Assembly: GCF_001278805.1 (NCBI RefSeq)
Contig: NZ_CP012602.1
Coordinates: 2,076,001 to 2,140,000, forward strand
Source of the DNA: Bacillus sp. FJAT-18017
GTDB taxonomy: Bacteria > Bacillota > Bacilli > Bacillales > Cytobacillaceae
DNA: 64,000 nucleotides
Direction: 5' to 3'
Shown here: in pieces, positions 8,598-17,778 of the stretch
How the letters are laid out: each line of letters starts with the position of its first letter
Numbering within the stretch: position 1 is the stretch's first letter
Notes under the pieces: model-generated
Databases searched by the model: none
Told to the model about the DNA's origin: nothing
What the model saw: only the letters and a program-made list of their open reading frames with translations
Program-made: the position numbers and the translations under genes

Positions 8598-10286
8598 TTG
8601 TTAACCGAATTATCAATAAAGAACTTTGCTATTATAGAAGCCCTTTCTGTTTCATTTGAGAAGGGGCTAACTGTTTTGACAGGGGAAACGGGTGCGGGAA
8701 AATCGATTATCATCGATGCAATCCATTTGCTGGTCGGCGGCAGAGGTTCATCAGAATTTGTACGCCATGGGGAGGAAAAGGCAGAAATTGAAGGTCTATT
8801 CTTACTTGATGACCAAAACCACCCATGTATAGAGAAAGCTGAAGAGTTCGGTATTGAAATTGAGGATTCAATGGTTGTCATCCGGCGCGATATATTTTTA
8901 AGCGGGAAAAGCGTTTGCCGTGTCAACGGAAAATTAGTTACTTTATCTGTTTTGAGGGAGATAGGCGGCACACTTGTCGATATCCACGGGCAGCATGAGC
9001 ACCAGGAACTGATGAATGATGCGTTGCACCTGCCGTTACTGGACCAATTTGGCTCAAATGATATTCAACCTGCACTTGACGCATATCAGTCAATTTATCG
9101 GCAATATGAAGAAACACTATCAAAGCTGCGAAAGCTAAGCGAAAATGAACAGCAAATGGCCCATCGCCTGGATTTAATACAATTCCAGCTAGAAGAAATA
9201 AATAATGCCGGCCTTAAGGAAAATGAAGACGAAGAGTTGGCTGAAGAAAAACACCGCCTTGGAAATTTTGAAAAGATTTATGAGGCGATTCAGGCTGCGT
9301 ATACTGCCTTGAAAGGTGATTCCCGGGCGCTTGACTGGGCTGGTGAAGCGATGGGCAGCCTGGAGGATGCAGCAGCTCTCGATACGGAATATAAAGAAAT
9401 GGCGGAATCGGTTTCCAACAGCTACTACGCACTTGAAGATACTGCCTCCACGCTCCGTAATAGTCTCGACACACTCGAATATGATCCTCAGCGTCTGAGT
9501 GAAATAGAAGACAGGCTAACTGAAATTAACCAGCTTAAACGGAAATACGGCAGGACCATTGAAGAAATTCTTGCCTATCAAGAAAAAATCAAGGTTGAGA
9601 TTGATGCCCTTCAGAACAAGGAAACCCATATTGGAAAGCTTGAAAAAGAACTTTCAAAGCTAAATGGCCAATTGACTAATGAAGCGGCAAAGCTCACCAG
9701 TTTAAGAAAAAGATGGGCGGACAGGCTGACCAAACTGATCCATAAAGAACTGAAAGACCTTTATATGGCAAAAACGGTCTTTGAAATCCGTTTTGGACGG
9801 GAGTCCCAGAATTTTACCCGCAGCGGCGTTGACAAGGTTGGATTTTTTATTTCCACCAATCCCGGCGAACCTTTGAAGCCACTTTCAAAGGTCGCTTCAG
9901 GAGGCGAACTTTCCCGTATTATGCTTGCTCTAAAAAGCATCTTTTCAAAGCATCAGGGAGTTACGTCAATTATATTTGATGAAGTGGATACTGGAGTCAG
10001 TGGAAGGGTGGCACAGTCAATCGCCGAAAAAATTTCTCGGGTTGCCAGCGGATCCCAGGTTCTTTGTATTTCCCACTTGCCTCAAGTAGCTGCCATGGCT
10101 GATACGCATCTTTTTATATCAAAGGTTACAAAAGGTGGAAGAACGAAAACATCGGTTGTGCCTCTAAATGAACAACAGAAAGTCGAAGAAATTGGCAGGA
10201 TGATTTCTGGTGTCGAAATTACTGACTTGACAAAGGAACATGCCAAAGAACTCCTTACATTAGCCTCACAAATAAAGAATTCATGA
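8598..10286 (+). CDS. recN: DNA repair protein RecN
   Basis: 562 residues. RecN is an SMC-like ATPase recruited early to double-strand breaks. Seen here: Walker A GETGAGKS near the N-terminus, a central coiled coil (about 150-370), the signature ASGGELSRIMLALK, and Walker B SIIFDEVDTGVSG. TTG 8598 gives the family start MLTELSIKNFAIIE, with GGGGGA (8585-8590) upstream; an in-frame TTG at 8583 is too close to any ribosome site. No SOS box was recognised in front of argR-recN. Confidence 0.95.
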   Translation: MLTELSIKNFAIIEALSVSFEKGLTVLTGETGAGKSIIIDAIHLLVGGRGSSEFVRHGEEKAEIEGLFLLDDQNHPCIEKAEEFGIEIEDSMVVIRRDIFLSGKSVCRVNGKLVTLSVLREIGGTLVDIHGQHEHQELMNDALHLPLLDQFGSNDIQPALDAYQSIYRQYEETLSKLRKLSENEQQMAHRLDLIQFQLEEINNAGLKENEDEELAEEKHRLGNFEKIYEAIQAAYTALKGDSRALDWAGEAMGSLEDAAALDTEYKEMAESVSNSYYALEDTASTLRNSLDTLEYDPQRLSEIEDRLTEINQLKRKYGRTIEEILAYQEKIKVEIDALQNKETHIGKLEKELSKLNGQLTNEAAKLTSLRKRWADRLTKLIHKELKDLYMAKTVFEIRFGRESQNFTRSGVDKVGFFISTNPGEPLKPLSKVASGGELSRIMLALKSIFSKHQGVTSIIFDEVDTGVSGRVAQSIAEKISRVASGSQVLCISHLPQVAAMADTHLFISKVTKGGRTKTSVVPLNEQQKVEEIGRMISGVEITDLTKEHAKELLTLASQIKNS

Positions 10287-10314
10287 AAAGCTATCCATTT
10301 TGGGTAGCTTTTTT
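10286..10314 (+). terminator. Terminator after recN
   Basis: AAAAGCTATCC pairs with GGGTAGCTTTT around an ATTT loop, with the T-run built into the 3' arm. The stem overlaps the last base of the recN stop. Confidence 0.85.
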
Positions 10315-10412
10315 ATTTCTCTTGTGGTTATAAATGAATCAGAACCCGGCAAAATTATAGTTGTAGCCATTTTTAAAGAAAGAAGCAGCAAGCATTAGAA
10401 GCGAGGAGAGTG

Positions 10413-11708
10413 ATGAATTTGAATTTAGGATTAATTAGAAAAATAATCGGTGGAATTCTCCTTGTTTCAATTATTGCTTTAACTAGCTGGAAACCATTCC
10501 AAAGCTATCTCCAAATACCAAATGAGATAACTGTTTTTCAGGGACAGGAGTTCTCGTTTGATAAAGCATTACCTGTAACCGCTTCGGTTGTCTCGAAATC
10601 GGATAACATTGTCCTGAACCAGACCGACCAACAGGTTTCCTTATCTGCAAAGGATTCAGGCGCAAGCTCAGTTGTCCTCGACCTCGCAGGCATTCCAATC
10701 AAAAAAGTCGATGTAAAGGTGCTCAAAGGATTTAAGGTGTATCCGGGTGGCCAATCTATTGGTGTAAAACTGAATTCTGTTGGAGTCCTGGTTGTGGGGC
10801 ATCATCAAGTTGACACCTCAAACGGACGTAAATCACCAGGAGAACTTTCCGGGATCAAAGTGGGAGATATAATTACTGAGATCAATGGACAGCGAATTGA
10901 AAAAATGGCTGACGTAGCACCGTTGGTTCAGGAAGCTGGCAAGACTGGAAAAGCGCTCAAACTTTCGATTACCAGGGAAAATGGAAAGGTTAAAGCCAAT
11001 CTAATGCCATTAAAGGAAAAAGGTGCGGATAACTATAAGCTCGGCCTATATATCCGGGATTCAGCGGCAGGTATTGGGACTATGACCTTTTACCACCCTG
11101 ATTCAAAGAAATATGGAGCCTTGGGACATGTCATCTCAGATATGGACACCAAGAAGCCAATTGTAGTGGAAAACGGCCAAATTTTACGCTCTACTGTCAC
11201 TTCAATAGAAAAAGGATCTAATGGAAACCCTGGCGAAAAGCTTGCAAGGTTTTCTGATGATAAGCAAATTATCGGAAATATAAAGCGAAACAGCCCATTC
11301 GGGATATTTGGCAAATTGAATAGGGATATCGATAACGGCATCATAGATAAGCCGATGCCAATCGCCTTATCTCATCAAGTAAAAGAAGGGCCAGCGCAAA
11401 TTCTTACTGTTGTCGATAACGACAAAGTGGAAACCTTCAACATTGAAATTGTAAGCACGATTCCGCAAAAATTCCCTGCAACAAAGGGAATGGTCATTAA
11501 GGTGACCGATCCGAAGCTTCTTCAAAAGACTGGCGGCATTGTCCAGGGGATGAGTGGCAGTCCCATCATCCAGGACGGGAAACTAATCGGTGCGGTAACG
11601 CATGTATTTGTAAACGACCCCACCTCTGGTTATGGGGTGCACATCGAATGGATGCTTTCGGAAGCGGGAATTGACATATATGAAAAGCCGGAATCAAAAG
11701 CAAGCTGA
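10413..11708 (+). CDS. spoIVB: SpoIVB serine peptidase (sigma-K checkpoint signal)
   Basis: About 431 residues. SpoIVB is made in the forespore, crosses its membrane and cleaves SpoIVFA, releasing SpoIVFB to process pro-sigma-K in the mother cell. Visible parts are an N-terminal signal anchor (about 9-27), a PDZ domain (about 115-200, with [17 protein letters not shown]), the catalytic His in [11 protein letters not shown] and the catalytic Ser in [14 protein letters not shown] 10410, ATG 10413 and TTG 10419 are all possible starts, since AGGAG (10404-10408) is very close; I took ATG. Pairing with spo0A downstream is conserved. Confidence 0.95.
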   Translation: MNLNLGLIRKIIGGILLVSIIALTSWKPFQSYLQIPNEITVFQGQEFSFDKALPVTASVVSKSDNIVLNQTDQQVSLSAKDSGASSVVLDLAGIPIKKVDVKVLKGFKVYPGGQSIGVKLNSVGVLVVGHHQVDTSNGRKSPGELSGIKVGDIITEINGQRIEKMADVAPLVQEAGKTGKALKLSITRENGKVKANLMPLKEKGADNYKLGLYIRDSAAGIGTMTFYHPDSKKYGALGHVISDMDTKKPIVVENGQILRSTVTSIEKGSNGNPGEKLARFSDDKQIIGNIKRNSPFGIFGKLNRDIDNGIIDKPMPIALSHQVKEGPAQILTVVDNDKVETFNIEIVSTIPQKFPATKGMVIKVTDPKLLQKTGGIVQGMSGSPIIQDGKLIGAVTHVFVNDPTSGYGVHIEWMLSEAGIDIYEKPESKAS

Positions 11709-11725
11709 GTGATTTTGGTTGGATT

Positions 11726-11750
11726 AGAGGCCCATAAGCGGGCCTTTTTT
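11726..11750 (+). terminator. Terminator after spoIVB
   Basis: AGGCCC (11728-11733), loop ATAAG, then GGGCCT running into six T. A classical strong hairpin and U-tract. Confidence 0.88.
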
Positions 11751-11784
11751 CATTTTATTTTACGAAGTGATAACAGTGCTGATT

Positions 11785-11820
11785 GAAGTGAATGGCCCGA
11801 AGACTTGTTCGAAAAATCCT
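11785..11820. repeat. Degenerate fragment of the 4674-4879 dispersed repeat
   Basis: GAAGACTTGTTCGAAAAATC at 11799-11818 closely matches GAAGACTCGTTCGAAAATGC at 4701-4720, and the preceding GAAGTGAATGGC resembles GTTGAATGGAGC. Only the left edge survives. It lies between the spoIVB terminator and the tandem array. Confidence 0.5.
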
Positions 11821-11962
11821 GATCCTCAATTATACTAACGCATAATATCGTCCAACAATTATTCTTGGAATATTTTTTCCTTGTGGAATCGCATAAGCCC
11901 ATGAGATGTTAATTCATGGAAGCTTATTCAATTTGCTAACGGGAAAAGGATTAGTGATGCTC

Positions 11963-12170
11963 TATTGACGACCGTGTGCTCCATTTCTAAGCAATCCGGG
12001 TCGTCAAGGGCCTTTATTGACGACCGTGCCCTTCATTTCTAAGCAATCCGGGTCGTTAAGAACCTTTATTGACGACCATGCCCCTTATTTCGCAGCTATC
12101 CGGGTCGTCAAGAATCTTTATTGACAACGGCACCCTTGCGTTTCTTAACCATTATAATCGTCAGGACTTT
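11963..12170 (+). repeat. Tandem array of four 52-bp hairpin units (family A/D)
   Basis: Units begin TATTGACGACC at 11963, 12015 and 12067 (exact 52-bp spacing). A worn fourth copy begins at 12119 (TATTGACAACG). Between units GGGTCGTCAA and TTGACGACC form a perfect 9-bp stem around a 9-base loop (for example 11998-12025). The inverse orientation of the same unit makes the array at 49885-51562. It is non-coding and lies between the spoIVB terminator and the spo0A promoter region. Spacing and sequence are nearly constant, so this is a minisatellite and not a CRISPR. Confidence 0.88.
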
Positions 12171-12338
12171 TAGTAACGGCCGTTTTCTCTCTTACTTACT
12201 CTTTGCTAATAAAAGGTAGAGCCTGCAGGCATTAATAGTTAATGCGGAAGCGGCTTTGTTAGCCCCTGTAAGTGGTTCTCGAAAATCCTATAAGCTTGGG
12301 GTTGGGAGCTCGGCTGTGATGACAATAACAAAATATTT

Positions 12339-12345
12339 TTCGACA
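12339..12345 (-). promoter_or_regulatory. Candidate 0A box upstream of spo0A
   Basis: TTCGACA, the reverse of the Spo0A consensus TGTCGAA, within a T/A-rich context. It lies about 110 bases upstream of the sigma-H promoter; a weaker AGTCGAA occurs near 12369. In B. subtilis several 0A boxes control the switch to the sporulation promoter. Confidence 0.55.
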
Positions 12346-12448
12346 AAATCGCAGATTAAAGCGAAAAGAGTCGAAATAAAGAGAATTAACGAGATAAATA
12401 AAGATAATCGCAATTTATATGAGTTTTTTGAGAAAATTTTACTTCCGT

Positions 12449-12477
12449 GCAGGAATTATAGTTGCATTGTCGAATTT
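12449..12477 (+). promoter_or_regulatory. Sigma-H promoter (Ps) of spo0A with overlapping 0A box
   Basis: GCAGGAATT (12449-12457), an 11-base spacer and GTCGAATTT (12469-12477) match the sigma-H consensus RnAGGAwWW / RnnGAATww at every conserved position. A perfect 0A box TGTCGAA (12468-12474) overlaps the -10 element. The start codon is 63 bases downstream. This reproduces the known autoregulated sporulation promoter of spo0A. Confidence 0.85.
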
Positions 12478-12540
12478 GTCCTTTAGAATAGAAAATAGAT
12501 TGGTTATGAGATTACTTGGAACTTGAGGAGGTAACTGGGA

Positions 12541-13332
12541 GTGAAGAAAATTAAAGTTTGCGTCGTTGACGATAACCGTGAATTGGTAGGGTTACTGGAT
12601 GATTATATATCGTCTCAGGATGACATGGAGGTAGCTGGCGTTGCGCATAATGGCCAGGAATGCCTGGAAATGTTGGAAGAAGTAAATCCAGACGTACTTG
12701 TTTTGGATATTATTATGCCTCATCTTGATGGGCTTGCTGTTCTTGAGAGGATGCGCGAGATTAAAAATGGACCAATGCCGCATGTCATTATGCTGACTGC
12801 ATTCGGTCAGGAAGATGTGACCAAAAAGGCTGTGGAGCTGGGGGCGTCCTATTTTATTTTGAAACCGTTTGATATGGAAATGCTCGGCAATCACATTCGC
12901 ACTGTAAATGGCAAATCAAGTTCTGTTACGAGGAAAGGCCACTCCTCAAGCTTCCGTTCCCATTCCGAGCAAAAGCCAAGGAATCTGGATGCGAGCATCA
13001 CCACCATCATTCATGAGATTGGTGTTCCGGCGCATATTAAAGGGTACCTATACCTCCGTGAAGCAATTTCAATGGTTTACAATGACATCGAGTTGCTTGG
13101 ATCCATTACAAAAGTTTTATATCCGGATATTGCCAAAAAATACAACACGACTGCAAGCCGTGTCGAGAGGGCAATCCGCCATGCGATTGAAGTAGCCTGG
13201 AGCCGCGGGAATATTGACTCAATCTCCTCCTTGTTCGGCTACACGGTCAGCATGACCAAAGCAAAACCGACTAATTCTGAATTCATCGCAATGGTAGCTG
13301 ACAAGCTTAGGCTTGAACATAAAGCTTCTTAG
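12541..13332 (+). CDS. spo0A: Sporulation master regulator Spo0A
   Basis: 263 residues. Spo0A is the phosphorelay-driven response regulator that commits cells to sporulation. The receiver domain (about 1-120) has the acidic pair VVDDN at 10-11, the phosphoacceptor Asp56 in [10 protein letters not shown] and the conserved Lys in FILKPF. A short linker leads to the C-terminal DNA-binding domain with the helix containing [21 protein letters not shown] 12541 is preceded by GAGGAGGTAAC. An upstream frame at 12256-12486 overlaps the promoter and is not a gene. Confidence 0.98.
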   Translation: MKKIKVCVVDDNRELVGLLDDYISSQDDMEVAGVAHNGQECLEMLEEVNPDVLVLDIIMPHLDGLAVLERMREIKNGPMPHVIMLTAFGQEDVTKKAVELGASYFILKPFDMEMLGNHIRTVNGKSSSVTRKGHSSSFRSHSEQKPRNLDASITTIIHEIGVPAHIKGYLYLREAISMVYNDIELLGSITKVLYPDIAKKYNTTASRVERAIRHAIEVAWSRGNIDSISSLFGYTVSMTKAKPTNSEFIAMVADKLRLEHKAS

Positions 13333-13363
13333 TTCAGCGATTCCTCTAAATTTCCAAACAAAG

Positions 13364-13400
13364 ATCCCTCTTTAGCTCTGTGCTAAAGGGGGATTTTTTT
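13364..13400 (+). terminator. Terminator after spo0A
   Basis: ATCCCTCTTTAG pairs with CTAAAGGGGGAT around CTCTGTG, followed by seven T. Strong intrinsic terminator. Confidence 0.9.
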
Positions 13401-13471
13401 GGAGTATAACATATAATGAAAAAGGGTAGAGGTAAAGGCATAGAGAATTTATAGCAATAGGGGGAATTGAA

Positions 13472-14209
13472 ATGACTTTGATATTTGCTCATCGCGGATA
13501 CAAGTCATTGTATTCGGAAAATACAATGACTGCTTTTATTGAAGCTGAAAAGGCTGGTGCCGAAGGGCTGGAGCTGGATGTTCAATTAACGAAAGATGGG
13601 GTTCCTGTCATTATACATGACGAAAAGGTAGACAGGACGACGGGAAATACAGGTTTTGTAAAAGATTTTACATATACGGAGATCAAAAAGTTGAATGCCG
13701 ATTTTAAAAAGATGTCCCCAAAGGGGTCTGAACCAATCCCAACACTCGAGGAAGTGCTGGAATGGCTAAAGGACACAAATCTTAACTGCAATATTGAATT
13801 TAAAAACGGGATATTTCCCTATGCGAGTATGGAGGAAAAGTCAATAAGCCTTGTCAGGAAGTATGGGCTGGAAAAACGTGTGATTCTTTCTTCCTTTAAT
13901 CATTACAGTGTGGTCCAGTGCTTAAGAATTGATCCTGAAATAGAAACAGCGCCACTTTTTGCGGAACTAGTCTATAAACCATGGGTATATGCGAAAGCTT
14001 TAGGAGCCAAAGGGATTCATCCGAAATATATATATGCGTCTGACGACATTATTAGGGAATCCGTATCTAATGGTGTTGCGGTAAGGCCTTATACAGTAAA
14101 TCGGGAAAAGGACATGGAAAGGTTATATAAAGCTGGCTGTACGGCTCTTATAACTGATAATCCGGCGCTTGCACTCGAGATAAAAAACAAAAAAGGAAAG
14201 AGGCCGTAA
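13472..14209 (+). CDS. yqiK: Glycerophosphodiester phosphodiesterase (YqiK type)
   Basis: 245 residues, cytoplasmic (no signal peptide). The family hydrolyses glycerophosphodiesters to glycerol-3-phosphate and an alcohol. The GDPD core is clear: AHRGYKSLYSENTMTAF, then ELDVQLTKDGVPVIIHD with the metal-binding Glu/Asp and catalytic His, and NIEFKNG. Position between spo0A and the DUF2627/bkdR pair matches yqiK of B. subtilis. GGGGGAATTGA lies just before the ATG. The natural substrate is not known. Confidence 0.92.
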   Translation: MTLIFAHRGYKSLYSENTMTAFIEAEKAGAEGLELDVQLTKDGVPVIIHDEKVDRTTGNTGFVKDFTYTEIKKLNADFKKMSPKGSEPIPTLEEVLEWLKDTNLNCNIEFKNGIFPYASMEEKSISLVRKYGLEKRVILSSFNHYSVVQCLRIDPEIETAPLFAELVYKPWVYAKALGAKGIHPKYIYASDDIIRESVSNGVAVRPYTVNREKDMERLYKAGCTALITDNPALALEIKNKKGKRP

Positions 14210-14236
14210 ATTCTGCCCTTTCCTTTTATTTGTTTT
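14191..14236. terminator. Bidirectional terminator between yqiK and the DUF2627 gene
   Basis: AAAAGGAAAGAGGC (14191-14204) pairs with GCCCTTTCCTTTT (14215-14227), with T-rich sequence after it on + and A-rich sequence before it. The hairpin overlaps both gene ends, so it can terminate both convergent genes. Confidence 0.8.
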
Positions 14237-14462
14237 TAAAGCGGTCCTGGACTTTATTGCGTTTTCGATCTCGATAAAGCACAAAGCCGGCCACGAAGCC
14301 AAGCCCTGTTACAAAAAGAATGAAACCAGTCAAAAATTGCAGCCATAGGAGCCCAAAAGGTTCCAATAGTTTGCCAAAGAGCATATCCCGCATTAATTTT
14401 ACTCCATAAGCTGCCAAAAACCCTGGGACCAACATAACAAGAAGAGCAGCCAAACGTTTCAT
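14226..14462 (-). CDS. yqzF: DUF2627 small membrane protein (YqzF-like)
   Basis: 78 residues with two hydrophobic segments (about 3-25 and 38-63) and a basic C-terminus (YRDRKRNKVQDRFKNK). Size, order and the conserved position opposite bkdR fit the DUF2627/YqzF family; function unknown. ATG at 14462 has GGGGA 9 bases upstream on the minus strand. Confidence 0.8.
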   Translation of the reverse strand: MKRLAALLVMLVPGFLAAYGVKLMRDMLFGKLLEPFGLLWLQFLTGFILFVTGLGFVAGFVLYRDRKRNKVQDRFKNK

Positions 14463-14637
14463 CTATTCATTCCCCAATCAAAGATATTCCCTAAAAAAAT
14501 CATAAGCTAAGATAAAAATTTGTCAAGAAAGTTTAGAACCGTTAGAATTAACATGAAAAAGGTTGCAGGTTCATGGCGCTTACTCCATGAAATTGTTTGC
14601 GGAGTAATTCCTATTTCTGTAAAGGGAGGCATCAAGT

Positions 14638-16704
14638 TTGCCGAGTGTGATGATCATTGGTGCAGGTAAAGGCGGTACTGCGATACTTAAAATGCTTAAG
14701 GAAGCAGAAATCTTTGATGTGAAGGCTGTTATAGACAGGAACGAGGATGCCCCAGGTATATTTCTTGCCAGGAGCGAGGGGATTCCCACGGGGGGAGATT
14801 GGAAGCCATTTATGGCCTGTAATCATGATATCATTATTGAGGTTACAGGAGACCCTACTGTTTTTCCCGAATTAAAAAAGGCTGCATCCGATGCAATTCT
14901 GATACCGGGGAGCGTAGCATTCTTGATCGCTACCTTGATGGAATTAAAGGAAGATTTAATCGAGCGGCTAAAAAATGAGTCGTATAAACAGGAATTGATT
15001 TTTAGTTCCGCAAGCGATGGCATGATTGTCATTGACCAAAAAGGAATAATCACTCTTTTTAACAGCAGAGCATCAGAAATGGTAGGAGTCAGCAGAGAGC
15101 TTGCCCTTGGCAGCCACATCCATGAAATCATCCCTTCAAGCAGGCTGCCCCTGATCCTTAGCTCTAGAAGGATTGAAGCCAATCAGGAAATGGTCCTGGT
15201 TAATGGTGTGAAAATTATTACGACGAGGATCCCAATCATTGATGAACAAGGAATTCTTTTAGGTGCCTTTGCCGTATTCAAAGATATTTCTGAGGTACTC
15301 AGCCTTGCGGAAGAAATAACAAATCTCAAGGAAATACAAACAATGCTTGAAGCAATTATCCAATCCAGCGATGATGCCATTTCCGTTGTTGATGAAGAAG
15401 GAAGGGGCATTCTTGTAAATCCTGCTTATAACAGGATAACTGGACTTACGCGGGAGCAAGTGATTGGTAAGCCCGCCACTGCGGATATTTCCGAAGGGGA
15501 AAGCATGCATTTGAAGGTGCTTAAAACTAGGCGTGCGGTCCGTGGTGTTCCTATGAGAGTTGGCCCAAATAAAAAGGAAGTAATTGTCAATGTAGCACCA
15601 ATTATTGTAGAAGGAAAATTAAAAGGCAGTGTTGGCGTTATTCACGACATGTCGGAAATCCAGACACTGAACCGTGAGCTTTCACGTGCCAGGCAGATTA
15701 TCCGGACACTTGAGGCTAAATATTCTTTTGATGACATTATCGGAAAATCAGAGGAAATGCTCCTTGCCACCGAACAGGCGAAACTGGCGGCAAAAACACC
15801 AGCGACCGTTCTTCTTAGGGGAGAATCCGGTACCGGTAAAGAGTTGTTTGCCCACGCAATACATAATGCAAGTGATAGGAAGTTCAATAAGTTTATTCGG
15901 GTCAATTGTGCAGCGTTGTCCGAAACGCTTTTGGAGAGCGAGTTGTTCGGCTATGAGGAGGGTGCTTTTTCCGGGGCAAAAAGAGGCGGAAGGCGTGGCT
16001 TGTTTGAAGAGGCGAATAACGGAAGCATTTTCCTGGATGAAATAGGTGAATTATCGGCTAATACCCAGGCGAAATTATTAAGGGTGCTTCAGGAAAGGGA
16101 AATTATCCGGGTAGGCGGCACCAAAGCCATTCCAATTAATGTCCGGATCATTGCGGCAACGAATGTCAATCTAGAAAAAGGGATTGCAAGCGGTACGTTT
16201 AGAGAAGACCTTTATTATCGAATCAATCGCCTTCCTATCCATATTCCTCCGCTTAGGAATCGGCTGGAGGAAGTGCCGTTGTTATGCGAGAGGCTGATTC
16301 ATAAAATCAATCAGGATTATGGCCGCAATGTTGAGGGTGTAACAGAGGCGGCAATGCTTCATTTAATGGAATATGATTGGCCGGGGAATGTTAGAGAGCT
16401 GGAGAATATACTGGGCAGGGCAATTATTTTCATGGGATACAATGAAACGATTATTGATGTCAATCATCTTCCAGACCTTAAGAAACGTACCTCATCAAGC
16501 AGGGTTGCCTTACCAGGCCTATCAGCTACTGAATCAATGCCTCTTGCAGAGATGGTTGAAAAATATGAAGCTGCAATCATTAGCCGTACTCTTGCACAGA
16601 CAAATGGAAATAAGACAAAAACGGCAAAGATTTTGGGGCTGTCAATTAGAAATCTGTATTATAAGCTTGAAAAGTATAATCTTGAAAATACAAGCATGCA
16701 ATAA
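14638..16704 (+). CDS. bkdR: Sigma-54-dependent activator BkdR
   Basis: 688 residues. It activates the bkd operon through sigma-L (sigma-54). Order: N-terminal Rossmann-like segment ([16 protein letters not shown]), two PAS domains (about 115-220 and 235-350), AAA+ domain with Walker A GESGTGKE, the sigma-54-contact loop as GAFSGA (usual GAFTGA), Walker [11 protein letters not shown], and a Fis-type helix-turn-helix at the end ([18 protein letters not shown]). TTG 14638 follows AAAGGGAGG (14621-14629). The matching -24/-12 promoter stands 80 bases after its stop. Confidence 0.95.
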   Translation: MPSVMIIGAGKGGTAILKMLKEAEIFDVKAVIDRNEDAPGIFLARSEGIPTGGDWKPFMACNHDIIIEVTGDPTVFPELKKAASDAILIPGSVAFLIATLMELKEDLIERLKNESYKQELIFSSASDGMIVIDQKGIITLFNSRASEMVGVSRELALGSHIHEIIPSSRLPLILSSRRIEANQEMVLVNGVKIITTRIPIIDEQGILLGAFAVFKDISEVLSLAEEITNLKEIQTMLEAIIQSSDDAISVVDEEGRGILVNPAYNRITGLTREQVIGKPATADISEGESMHLKVLKTRRAVRGVPMRVGPNKKEVIVNVAPIIVEGKLKGSVGVIHDMSEIQTLNRELSRARQIIRTLEAKYSFDDIIGKSEEMLLATEQAKLAAKTPATVLLRGESGTGKELFAHAIHNASDRKFNKFIRVNCAALSETLLESELFGYEEGAFSGAKRGGRRGLFEEANNGSIFLDEIGELSANTQAKLLRVLQEREIIRVGGTKAIPINVRIIAATNVNLEKGIASGTFREDLYYRINRLPIHIPPLRNRLEEVPLLCERLIHKINQDYGRNVEGVTEAAMLHLMEYDWPGNVRELENILGRAIIFMGYNETIIDVNHLPDLKKRTSSSRVALPGLSATESMPLAEMVEKYEAAIISRTLAQTNGNKTKTAKILGLSIRNLYYKLEKYNLENTSMQ

Positions 16705-16712
16705 TTTGCATG
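16695..16712. promoter_or_regulatory. Perfect palindrome upstream of the bkd promoter, candidate BkdR site
   Basis: CATGCAA-TAAT-TTGCATG, 7-bp perfect arms, overlapping the bkdR stop codon. It lies about 72 bases upstream of the -24 element, a distance typical of sigma-54 enhancer sites. Binding by BkdR is inference from position and symmetry. Confidence 0.5.
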
Positions 16713-16783
16713 GTCTGCAATTTATTTCGTAAAAATAACGCTTTTTATTTTTCTATCATTATAAAAAGCAGTGGTTTCGTTTT

Positions 16784-16799
16784 TGGCACGGTTCTTGCA
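16784..16799 (+). promoter_or_regulatory. Sigma-54 (-24/-12) promoter of the bkd operon
   Basis: TGGCACG (16784-16790), four bases, then TTGCA (16795-16799): a complete match to the sigma-54 consensus TGGCACG-N4-TTGCA. It is 47 bases before the ptb start and just downstream of bkdR. Confidence 0.95.
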
Positions 16800-16846
16800 T
16801 TTTTGTTTTTCGGGGGAATTACCCCGGCAAAGGGGATGATTGCAAA

Positions 16847-17758
16847 GTGTTTCTTGATGCTCTTCTAGAAAGATCAGTGCAAAGTACGAAAAGAACAGTG
16901 GCAGTTGCCGCGGCAGCCGACGAAGAGGTTCTCGAATCAGTTGCTGAAGCCATCCGCCATGGAATGGCTAAGTTTATCCTGTTCGGTAACAGCGAGCATA
17001 TAGAAACCATTCTTGAACAAATTCAGCTTGGACTTGCAAAGAATACTTCCATTATCATTAGGGACGTTCAGGAAATAAATGAATCGGCAATTGAAGCAGT
17101 AAAAGCAGTCAGTTCAGGAACAGCACAAGTCTTGATGAAGGGCGATATCCAAACTTCATTGATTTTAAGAGCTGTTTTAAATAAGGAGTATGGGCTTAGA
17201 TCAACCGGTATTTTGTCCCACACTGCAGCATTTAATATTCCTGGATACGAAAGGCCGATTTTTGTAACCGACGCTGCCATGAATATAGCTCCTAATCTGG
17301 AGGAAAAAGCGAGAATTATTCAAAATGCAGTTTCGCTTGCGACTGCTTTAGGGATTAATAATCCAAAAGTTGCTCCAGTTTGTGCTGTTGAAACGGTTAA
17401 CCCTGCCATGCAGGCGACACTTGATGCTGCAGAGCTTGCTGCAATGAATCAAAAAGGCGTAATAGATGGCTGTATTATTGAAGGTCCCCTGGCACTTGAT
17501 AATGCAATTTCACCCCTTGCTGCCGAACACAAGGGCATCATAGGGGATGTGGCTGGAAGAGCAGATATTTTACTCATGCCTTCAATTGAGGCAGGTAATA
17601 TCTTGTATAAATCTCTTGTTTATTTTGCCAATGCAAAAGTCGGTGGTGTTTTATGTGGGGCCACGTCTCCAATTGTCCTCACTTCACGCTCCGATTCTTC
17701 GGAAAGCAAGCTTTATTCACTTGCTTTGGCGCTATGCTCGTCTTCAAGTGCAATTTGA
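16847..17758 (+). CDS. ptb: Phosphate butyryltransferase
   Basis: 303 residues. Ptb exchanges CoA for phosphate on butyryl-, isobutyryl-, isovaleryl- or 2-methylbutyryl-CoA. With Buk this yields ATP and free branched-chain acids for membrane fatty acids. The phosphotransacetylase-like fold shows [32 protein letters not shown] and [21 protein letters not shown] 16847 is about 9 bases after AAAGGGGA (16829-16836). It is the first gene behind the sigma-54 promoter and ends 20 bases before bcd. Confidence 0.94.
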   Translation: MFLDALLERSVQSTKRTVAVAAAADEEVLESVAEAIRHGMAKFILFGNSEHIETILEQIQLGLAKNTSIIIRDVQEINESAIEAVKAVSSGTAQVLMKGDIQTSLILRAVLNKEYGLRSTGILSHTAAFNIPGYERPIFVTDAAMNIAPNLEEKARIIQNAVSLATALGINNPKVAPVCAVETVNPAMQATLDAAELAAMNQKGVIDGCIIEGPLALDNAISPLAAEHKGIIGDVAGRADILLMPSIEAGNILYKSLVYFANAKVGGVLCGATSPIVLTSRSDSSESKLYSLALALCSSSSAI

Positions 17759-17778
17759 AAATAGAGGAGGAACAACAA

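Noticed and set aside
12256..12486. 76-codon frame upstream of spo0A
   Set aside because: It covers the sigma-H promoter and 0A boxes, has no family resemblance and no clear ribosome site.
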